Virus record (IMG/VR): IMGVR_UViG_3300034418_012856
Coordinates: 19,838-83,837 of that record
Length of the DNA stretch: 64,000 nucleotides
Strand: one strand, 5' to 3'
From: a virus
The notes beneath the pieces are model-generated. The model saw nothing but the letters and a program-made list of their open reading frames with translations, was not told the DNA's origin and ran no database searches. Positions 58,128 to 64,000 of this stretch are shown piece after piece. How positions within the stretch are numbered: the first letter of the stretch is position 1; each line of letters begins with the position of its first letter. Both the position numbers and the translations under genes were made by a program.

Positions 58128-60398
58128 ATGGCGGATAGACATTTAAAATTTTATAATAAGCAAGGAAATCCCCTAAACTTCGAATATATTGGGGCAACAG
58201 CTGGAATTCCCTTAACTTATACATTTAATTACGAGACATTTTCTGTAAATACTACACCTGTAGCAGGGCAAGTTTCACTTATATCGTTATCCAGTAATAT
58301 CATCTACTTTAATGTTAAGGACTTAAATGGCTTTGATATTACCGGTTGGGCTAATAGCGTAAATGAAAAAATCCAAAAAGGTGGAAAGATAACTTTAAGG
58401 CTAACAATTCAACCTGCTAACGTTATCAATGCATACATTTCATCCACTTCTGTTGCTGGCGGAATAGTTACCGTCAACCTTAGTGGATTTAATGGTCCAA
58501 CCGCGATCTCCAATAGCAACTTCACTTATTGTGAAACATTAGCACAGGATTTGCCTGGTGGATATTTTAAAGGAAGCATATTCTTCGATCCAGTTTCTGC
58601 TGGTCTTTATGAGAATGAACAAATATTTGTGCTCCAGGAATTTAAGGATTCTGGGTCTGGGTTAAACTTTGTTGGATTTCCACACACCGGATCTACAGGG
58701 GCAAGCTCTGATCCAATATGGAGATCTAGATGGGAGAATGATTCTTATGGTGATGTTGATGTTTCCAACGTGGTCTTTACCTATAAGATAACTGAGAGCG
58801 ATCCAGAGGTTGGTGGAGATCCAACAATTACTAACTATCAGAACATTGCTTTCTCTGTCATAAAGAATCCTTCGGATTCCTATTCTAACGGCTATATCTC
58901 TACCCCAGAGGCGGCAACTCCTTCTAAAGCACTTCAAATTAATGTTGCTATAAATGCTCCAAATCAGGGCGCTGAGGTTTATGAGAGGAAATTGATTATT
59001 GAGGATATAACCTCTGGTAGCCCAAGTAAGGTTGCAGAGATTGATTTCTATGGACAAATCATAGGATCTGATGAAAGATTAGATGTTTTAACAAGAAACC
59101 TCGGTAGGGCCTTTATAAACGAGGATTCCCGGATTCTTAGAAATCATGATCCTGATGAACCCCTTCCGAATTATATTGAAATAAATGAGAAGAGGAAGGA
59201 ACTTATGGTAGCAGGGGAGGAGATTTTCCCATATATTGGTAGCTATAAAGGACTTATCGGAGCTCTTAAATTCTTTGGATATCAGGATTTAAGGATTAAA
59301 GAATATTGGCTAAATCTTAATTACCAAAGGGTAAATCTAACCCCACTCCAGGAAAATCAGATTTTCTTAGATCAATATAACAATACAAAAACCCCAAATC
59401 AAACGGTTTTGATTGCGGATGTATTGGATAATGAGAATACAGGAAAGTATAGGTTGGAACAAACATATGGACCTAATTCTGATGGTGAATATGTACTTGA
59501 CGTATCCTCTGAAAATACACTGGTCCCATCTCGTACCTATAAAAAGACCTCTCTTTTTGGTCTCTACTATGATATAAATACTACCTCTACACAAACTGAT
59601 CCCTATGGATACCCAGTAACCCCTGAGGCTTTCTCTTTTACCCAAGAGGAGGTTCTGGTAAAGCTTTTTGCTCTAAAGCAGAGGTTGAAAGAAAGCTACT
59701 TGCCTCTTAACGCGAGGATAATAGATATAACTGGGGAGGGTGTTTATTACAATGTCTATAACTCTAAAGCTTGGAGCGACACCTTAGAAAGAGATGAGAT
59801 TGATTCAGGTAACAATATAAAATTCATAAGTAATCCTGATTTTGGATTTTTGGAAGATCTAAGAGCATTCGGGACAAGGACAGATTCTAAATCTATCCAA
59901 GCACCAATGAACTATAATAATGTAGTAGATGTAGATGTTGAGGTAATAGGACCTTCTGGGGATGCATTTAGATTCTCCACTGGAAATGCACTAAATCCAA
60001 CTATCTCAATTCAGAGAGGCAAGCAATATAATTTTAATCTAGTTTCCTCTGGATATGATTTGTATTTCACAACCGATGCTTCTTTATCCCAAGTTGACCC
60101 TGTGGGTATTTCAAATAACGGTGCCACAGGAGGTACTGTTCAAATAGATGTTAATCCACAAGCTACTGGACCCTATTATTACTATTCCACAGTCAACCCT
60201 TCAAAAATGAATGGTGAGATCAACATAACGGATTCTCCAATTTCCGATTTTGGGAATAATGTTTCTCCTTTTTATAATCAGCAAAGGTATACTGCTGAAC
60301 AAAATGCCTTGATGCTACAGGCTATCGAGAACTTTTACGTAAAAAAAATGAATGGAGAAATAAAAAATTTGGGAGATAATTTAAATACTTCGATATAA
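58128..60398 (+). CDS. Baseplate wedge protein, gp7-like
   Basis: 756 residues (T4 gp7: 1032). It lies directly after gp6 as in T4. The central helical section EIFPYIGSYKGLIGALKFFGYQDLRIKEYWLNL and FALKQRLKESYLPLNARIIDITGEG is the segment shared by gp7 and gpI-type wedge arms. The first 300 residues are beta-rich immunoglobulin-like, and residues about 590-690 form another beta domain (VEVIGPSGDAFRFSTG). Probably the wedge arm that carries fibers. The fiber gene and two glycosyltransferases follow. Confidence 0.6.
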   Translation: MADRHLKFYNKQGNPLNFEYIGATAGIPLTYTFNYETFSVNTTPVAGQVSLISLSSNIIYFNVKDLNGFDITGWANSVNEKIQKGGKITLRLTIQPANVINAYISSTSVAGGIVTVNLSGFNGPTAISNSNFTYCETLAQDLPGGYFKGSIFFDPVSAGLYENEQIFVLQEFKDSGSGLNFVGFPHTGSTGASSDPIWRSRWENDSYGDVDVSNVVFTYKITESDPEVGGDPTITNYQNIAFSVIKNPSDSYSNGYISTPEAATPSKALQINVAINAPNQGAEVYERKLIIEDITSGSPSKVAEIDFYGQIIGSDERLDVLTRNLGRAFINEDSRILRNHDPDEPLPNYIEINEKRKELMVAGEEIFPYIGSYKGLIGALKFFGYQDLRIKEYWLNLNYQRVNLTPLQENQIFLDQYNNTKTPNQTVLIADVLDNENTGKYRLEQTYGPNSDGEYVLDVSSENTLVPSRTYKKTSLFGLYYDINTTSTQTDPYGYPVTPEAFSFTQEEVLVKLFALKQRLKESYLPLNARIIDITGEGVYYNVYNSKAWSDTLERDEIDSGNNIKFISNPDFGFLEDLRAFGTRTDSKSIQAPMNYNNVVDVDVEVIGPSGDAFRFSTGNALNPTISIQRGKQYNFNLVSSGYDLYFTTDASLSQVDPVGISNNGATGGTVQIDVNPQATGPYYYYSTVNPSKMNGEINITDSPISDFGNNVSPFYNQQRYTAEQNALMLQAIENFYVKKMNGEIKNLGDNLNTSI

Positions 60399-60425
60399 TG
60401 ATAAACCAGTTAAAAAGAATTTATT

Positions 60426-61673
60426 TTGAGTGATAAAATTTTTGTCCAGATAGCTTCTTATAGAGACCCAGAGCTTATCCCCACCATAGAGGATATGTTG
60501 GAAAAAGCCAAAAATCCTGAAAACCTTGTTTTTGGAATTTGCTGGCAATACGATAAAGATGAAGATATAGACAGATACGATGGGAACGACTCTTTTAGAA
60601 TTTCAAAATATCATTATTCGGAAAGTCAAGGTTTAGGATGGGCCAGAAATCAAACCAATAAATTGTATGGTGGTGAAAAATACACCTTACAGATTGACTC
60701 TCATCATCGCTTTGTAAATCATTGGGATGAGATAGTTTTGCAGGATTTCAATCAGGCACTAATGGTTTCCGATAAACCAATTATAACCACTTATTGTACT
60801 CCGTTCGAAACAACAGAGTCCCCTGAGAATTTCATCCAAACCCCATGTTTGATGTCACAATATGAGTTCAGTAACGATCGATTATTGATGAGCATGCCTT
60901 ATTACATTCAAGATTATAAAAGCCGAAAAAGGGTGATAAGGGCACGGACTTTGAGTGGGCACTTCTATTTTACATGGGGAAATTTCATAAATGAGGTTCC
61001 GTATGACCCTGATATTTATTTTGGTGGATATACGGAAGAAACCACAATGAGTGTACGTGCTTTTACTCACGGATATGATATGTTTAGCCCATACAGGATG
61101 GTCATGTGGCACGAGTACACTAGAAACTATCGGGCAAAACACTGGGATGACCACTCTAATGAATCAAATACCGGTAAGAAGAGTGGGGAGAGGGACATTT
61201 TAGCAAGAAATAAGACCAGACAGATTTTTGGACAAGAGGATCATGGAATTGATCTCGGAATTTTTGGTCTTGGTTCTGAGAGAACATTAAGACAATATGA
61301 GGAATATGGTGGCTTTGATTTTTCCAATAATCTAATACAAGAATACACTCTCGAGGTAAATGAACCACCAAACCCTCTACCATGGGAGGATGGATTTGTT
61401 TCCTCCAAGCAAGATGCTACGGTTGATTGGGATCTAAAGGAGTTTGCCAATGCTCCCGTGGACCAGTTAAAACTTATTACCCTGGGCATAATTGACAAAT
61501 TTGGAACAGAGGTATTTCGATATGATTTTAACCCTGAAAACCACCCTGATGTTTTTTCAGGCTTTGTTAACTCTTGGAATATAAGATATTCTAAGAAGCC
61601 TGAAGATATGCTTGTCATGTATTGTTTGAGTGTTGAGAACGAGTGGTCTGACAGATATGAAAAAATTTTATGA
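60426..61673 (+). CDS. GlcNAc-type glycosyltransferase (PF11397-like)
   Basis: 415 residues from TTG at 60426; a clear match to the GlcNAc glycosyltransferase family: IFVQIASYRDPELIPTIEDMLEKAKNPENLVFG, WARNQTNKLYGGEKYTLQIDSHHRFVNHWDE (D-x-H metal/sugar site at LQIDSHHRF) and the later FTWGNFINEVPYDPDIYFGG (donor/acceptor site). Members add GlcNAc to protein hydroxyls or sugars. It lies next to the fiber gene, so glycosylation of the PT-rich fiber linker is an attractive role. The stop overlaps the next ATG. Confidence 0.85.
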   Translation: MSDKIFVQIASYRDPELIPTIEDMLEKAKNPENLVFGICWQYDKDEDIDRYDGNDSFRISKYHYSESQGLGWARNQTNKLYGGEKYTLQIDSHHRFVNHWDEIVLQDFNQALMVSDKPIITTYCTPFETTESPENFIQTPCLMSQYEFSNDRLLMSMPYYIQDYKSRKRVIRARTLSGHFYFTWGNFINEVPYDPDIYFGGYTEETTMSVRAFTHGYDMFSPYRMVMWHEYTRNYRAKHWDDHSNESNTGKKSGERDILARNKTRQIFGQEDHGIDLGIFGLGSERTLRQYEEYGGFDFSNNLIQEYTLEVNEPPNPLPWEDGFVSSKQDATVDWDLKEFANAPVDQLKLITLGIIDKFGTEVFRYDFNPENHPDVFSGFVNSWNIRYSKKPEDMLVMYCLSVENEWSDRYEKIL

Positions 61674-62743
61674 GGATAGTTTTTTTGGTTCCTGGGTGTG
61701 AAGGAAGACCTCTCCCTATAAATGGATATTCTATAAGATATGGCAATGCTCCTAGCTCAGGAACTGAACAAAGTGTTATTTTAGTTTCCGAGTATTTAGC
61801 TTCAAGAGGGCATGAGGTTACAATAGTAATTGATAAAACGGATTTTAAGGAAACTAACGGTGTAAGGTATACCGACTTTACTTATAAAGGAATTCCTAGT
61901 GAGGTGGATATCCTAATTTCTATGTTGTGGTTTGAAAAATATAATGAAATACCTTTTAGAGTTAAAAAAACCGTGGGATATTGGTTCCATATGGCTTGGG
62001 GGTACAGCATAAACGAAATAGCCGAATTTGCAAAAGCTCAGGGAACTGATGTAAAGTTAGTTTATCCATCCTCTTTTGCCCGCTATCATGCTAATTTTAT
62101 AGAAGATATTATAAAGTCTAAAAATATTGAGTGTAGCGACTGGATAGTACCAAATCCCTTGGATGAAAAACTAATAAAGGAAGTGAAGTCAAGGGGCATT
62201 AAGAAGAACCCGAAAAAAGCTATTTTTCTAGCACAATTCTCTAGAGGTGGATCTTTAGCAGAACAGGCTATTAAAGAACTTGGTGATGAATATTCTTTTG
62301 AATCCTTCGACTATTTGGATACCCAAAATGGTGTGGATAAGAAAACAATTCTGGAAAAATTAGCAGAGGCTGAGTATTTTATTTTTCCACTTTACCATCC
62401 TAATGGCTGTGTTTATAAGGATACTTTTTCTTGTTCAGTAGCTGAGGCTATAGCTATGGAAACAAAGGTCATTACTTATCCGTTGGGTGCATTTACTGAA
62501 TACTTTAATGCAGGATGCTATTATGTGAAATTCCCGGAAGATGCTGATATCAATGAAATGTACAGGGAGAAAGTTTCGTGTGATGCTTTTTACATGGATG
62601 TCTTTGATCCCTTTGTTTCTGCTGTAAAACATATCGAGAAAGACCCATCTTTGTTCCAAAGATTCGATATAACAAGTAACCACATCTCTTCCAAGTTTTT
62701 TGATAGAGAGATTGGTAAAAAGTGGGAAAGTATATTTTTCTGA
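61670..62743 (+). CDS. GT-B glycosyltransferase (GT4-like)
   Basis: 357 residues overlapping the GlcNAc transferase gene (ATGA). MRIVFLVPGCEG...SSGTEQSVILVSEYLASRGHEVTIV is a GT-B N-terminal Rossmann start with the S-G-T-E/G-x-x loop. FSCSVAEAIAMETKVITYPLGAFTEYF near residue 250 is the C-terminal E-x7-E donor-binding region. Probably the second transferase in a fiber or surface glycosylation pair; the two enzymes would act on the same substrate or in sequence. Confidence 0.75.
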   Translation: MRIVFLVPGCEGRPLPINGYSIRYGNAPSSGTEQSVILVSEYLASRGHEVTIVIDKTDFKETNGVRYTDFTYKGIPSEVDILISMLWFEKYNEIPFRVKKTVGYWFHMAWGYSINEIAEFAKAQGTDVKLVYPSSFARYHANFIEDIIKSKNIECSDWIVPNPLDEKLIKEVKSRGIKKNPKKAIFLAQFSRGGSLAEQAIKELGDEYSFESFDYLDTQNGVDKKTILEKLAEAEYFIFPLYHPNGCVYKDTFSCSVAEAIAMETKVITYPLGAFTEYFNAGCYYVKFPEDADINEMYREKVSCDAFYMDVFDPFVSAVKHIEKDPSLFQRFDITSNHISSKFFDREIGKKWESIFF

Positions 62744-62760
62744 AATTCAACCCTGTGAGG

Positions 62761-62775
62761 CTAGTAAATTACTAG
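62761..62775 (+). other. Perfect 15-nt palindrome before the fiber gene
   Basis: CTAGTAA-A-TTACTAG is a perfect palindrome located between the glycosyltransferase stop and the late-promoter octamer at 62790. No T tract follows. It may be an operator or part of a weak terminator. Confidence 0.4.
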
Positions 62776-62789
62776 GGTAATAGAGTTTG

Positions 62790-62797
62790 GATATATA
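62790..62797 (+). promoter_or_regulatory. Putative late promoter GATATATA for the fiber gene
   Basis: The octamer is followed by ATATTAGTTTTTTAG and lies 57 nt before the GTG start of the fiber gene; this is the longest spacing of the intergenic sites. Confidence 0.6.
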
Positions 62798-62846
62798 ATA
62801 TTAGTTTTTTAGTAAATAAAATCACAAAAAAATTTATTTCCGGTAG

Positions 62847-64000
62847 GTGGCTTACGTTAACTTAGTAAATTGTTGTAACGGGCAGACGATCACACTCAAT
62901 AACACCAGTGCTACTGGGGGAACATACACAGTTACCGGTGTTACAGGGGTGGGATCTAATTGTTATGCAACAACTGGTGGATCTCCAACTGCCGTTATTC
63001 TGGATGGTACCTCTGCCTCTTTTACTGTCGTGGGAGCTACTGCTGATTGTAATGATCCCGAGGTAATAGATAAGTGTCCAGATTGTCCTGAGTCTACCCC
63101 AACACCTCTACCAACAAGTACACCAACTCCAACACCTACTCCAACCGGAACACCAGCTCCTGCTCCAACTACGCCAACACCTACTGCTACGAGTACACCA
63201 ACACCTGTACCTGCTACAGCAACCCCAACACCTACTCCAGCACCTACTGCTACGAGTACACCAACACCTGTACCTGCTACAGCAACTCCTACTCCAGCAC
63301 CTACTGCTACGAGTACACCAACACCTGTACCTGCTACAGCAACTCCTACTCCAGCACCTACTGCTACGAGTACACCCACCCCCACACCTATCCCTGGAGC
63401 TTTAACGATAGGATCTGAAATAAATAATGTTTTGTGCTTTGGTGGAACCGGAAGCATTGATGTTGGTGTAACTGGTGGGGTTTCCCCGTATACATATTTA
63501 TGGTCCAACGGAGCTACCTCACAGGATCTTAATAGTGTTACAGCTGGTACGTATTCTTTGACCGTAACAGATTCTGTTGGATCTACTGCTGGTGTTTCTT
63601 TAACTGTTACCCAGCCGTCTTCTCCCGTTGTTGGGACTATGATTGTTACTAACGAGACAAGCCCAGGTGCAAACGATGGTACTGCAACACTAAGCGGAAC
63701 TGGAGGTACCCCACCATACTCCTATTTATGGTCTAACGGATTTACTTCACAAGTAAGGACTGGACTTTCACCCGGAACTTATAATGCTTTTGTTTATGAC
63801 TCAAACGGAGCCCCTGCAGTTAATAATGGGTGTAGAAGTAGTTTAGTAACAGGCACTGTACTAGCAGCAGAAACACCAACACCTACTCCAGCACCTACTG
63901 GAACACCAGTTCCTGCTCCAACTACGCCAACACCAACTCCAACCGGAACACCAGTTCCTGCTCCAACTACGCCAACACCAACTCCAACCGGAACACCAGC
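62847..64000 (+). CDS. SprB-repeat and PT-rich fiber/adhesin, 3' end outside window
   Basis: At least 384 residues, running off the right edge, from GTG at 62847 ([13 protein letters not shown]); an in-frame TAG lies directly before it. Residues 1-80 form a small Thr/Gly-rich domain with Cys pairs (NCCNG, KCPDCPE). Residues 85-185 are PTP/TPT repeats. About 185-335 contain two SprB-type repeats: [19 protein letters not shown]...[10 protein letters not shown] and [19 protein letters not shown]...[12 protein letters not shown] repeats resume at the edge. SprB repeats are typical of Bacteroidetes surface adhesins, and here probably form a host-binding or environment-binding fiber. The linker may be glycosylated by the neighbouring enzymes. 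Confidence 0.82.
   Translation, partial: MAYVNLVNCCNGQTITLNNTSATGGTYTVTGVTGVGSNCYATTGGSPTAVILDGTSASFTVVGATADCNDPEVIDKCPDCPESTPTPLPTSTPTPTPTPTGTPAPAPTTPTPTATSTPTPVPATATPTPTPAPTATSTPTPVPATATPTPAPTATSTPTPVPATATPTPAPTATSTPTPTPIPGALTIGSEINNVLCFGGTGSIDVGVTGGVSPYTYLWSNGATSQDLNSVTAGTYSLTVTDSVGSTAGVSLTVTQPSSPVVGTMIVTNETSPGANDGTATLSGTGGTPPYSYLWSNGFTSQVRTGLSPGTYNAFVYDSNGAPAVNNGCRSSLVTGTVLAAETPTPTPAPTGTPVPAPTTPTPTPTGTPVPAPTTPTPTPTGTP
63180..63376 (+). repeat. Tandem coding repeats of about 57 bp in the fiber PT linker
   Basis: The start block CCTACTGCTACGAGTACAC recurs at 63180, 63243, 63300 and 63357, giving units of 63, 57 and 57 nt that encode [16 protein letters not shown]... with 19-21 residues each. 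Copies are nearly identical, indicating recent expansion. Similar [12 protein letters not shown] units occur again at the window edge. Confidence 0.92.

Noticed and set aside
62963-63508. Minus-strand 181-codon frame rich in Gly/Val opposite the fiber gene
   Set aside because: It is the antisense of the PT/SprB repeat coding strand; the composition ([13 protein letters not shown]) is a by-product of repeats on the other strand and no promoter precedes it.
1-64000. tRNA genes, integrase, insertion sequences or attachment sites
   Set aside because: None recognised by eye in the short gaps; without a covariance search a missed tRNA cannot be excluded.

Overview
This window is a stretch of a large, AT-rich, tailed-phage genome with a contractile (T4-type) tail. 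The T4-like genes recognisable from protein motifs are: late sigma factor gp55, head-completion nuclease gp4, portal gp20 (two tandem copies), ATP-dependent DNA ligase gp30, clamp loader gp44 and a weaker gp62 candidate, RNase H/5' exonuclease, prohead protease gp21 fused to a gp22-like scaffold, major capsid gp23, and baseplate proteins resembling gp53, gp27, gp5, gp25, gp6 and gp7. No terminase, sheath, tube or DNA polymerase gene lies in the window. A Bacteroidetes host is inferred from three things: the fiber gene at the right end carries two SprB-type repeats, start codons follow A-rich leaders with no visible Shine-Dalgarno sequence, and two putative non-late promoters carry a TAnnTTTG box. 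The phage is unnamed here, and no rRNA, tRNA, integrase, insertion sequence or CRISPR was seen.

Layout. 1-6.7 kb: a cut-off RecB-like nuclease, small membrane proteins, two paralogous beta-rich proteins and a large repeat-tailed protein with a probable -1 frameshift site. 6.7-11.4 kb: gp55, gp4, an unknown gene and two portals. 11.4-21.1 kb: metabolism, replication and repair (heptose kinase, ligase, gp44, 4-TM protein, guanylate kinase, RNase H, gp62-like, UvsE-like endonuclease, zincless Fpg/Nei glycosylase, DEDDy exonuclease). 21.1-33.2 kb: head genes and probable internal head cargo (nucleotidyltransferase, a 903-residue putative polyprotein, protease-scaffold, capsid, coiled-coil proteins). 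33.2-38.7 kb: host- or self-modifying enzymes (two glycosyltransferase-like proteins, a P-loop kinase, an asparagine-synthetase-like enzyme), more cargo candidates and the only minus-strand gene. 38.7-42.2 kb: small proteins and a NUDIX hydrolase. 42.2-60.4 kb: tail and baseplate, interrupted by an S1-domain RNA-binding protein and an amidoligase-like protein. 60.4-64 kb: two glycosyltransferases and the SprB/PT-repeat fiber, which runs off the end.

How it fits together. The octamer GATATATA recurs about 25-40 nt (once 57 nt) before the first gene of eleven transcription units and is proposed as the late promoter read by the gp55 homologue encoded here. The head region looks like a self-processing assembly. 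The protease should cut after [LIV]-x-E; thirteen tandem 14-residue scaffold repeats each carry such a site, and so does the capsid N-terminus. At least seven further proteins begin with a short K-x-[FYH]...F...[LIV]-x-E peptide resembling the capsid-targeting sequence of T4 internal proteins. One of these is a nucleotidyltransferase, which suggests an enzyme packaged in the head and delivered with the DNA. An internal late-promoter match and in-frame ATG could also make the scaffold alone from within the fused gene.

Genes are packed tightly, often with overlapping stop and start codons. No intergenic stretch longer than 300 bases exists; the longest apparent gap (6467-6696) holds the frameshift extension and a hairpin.
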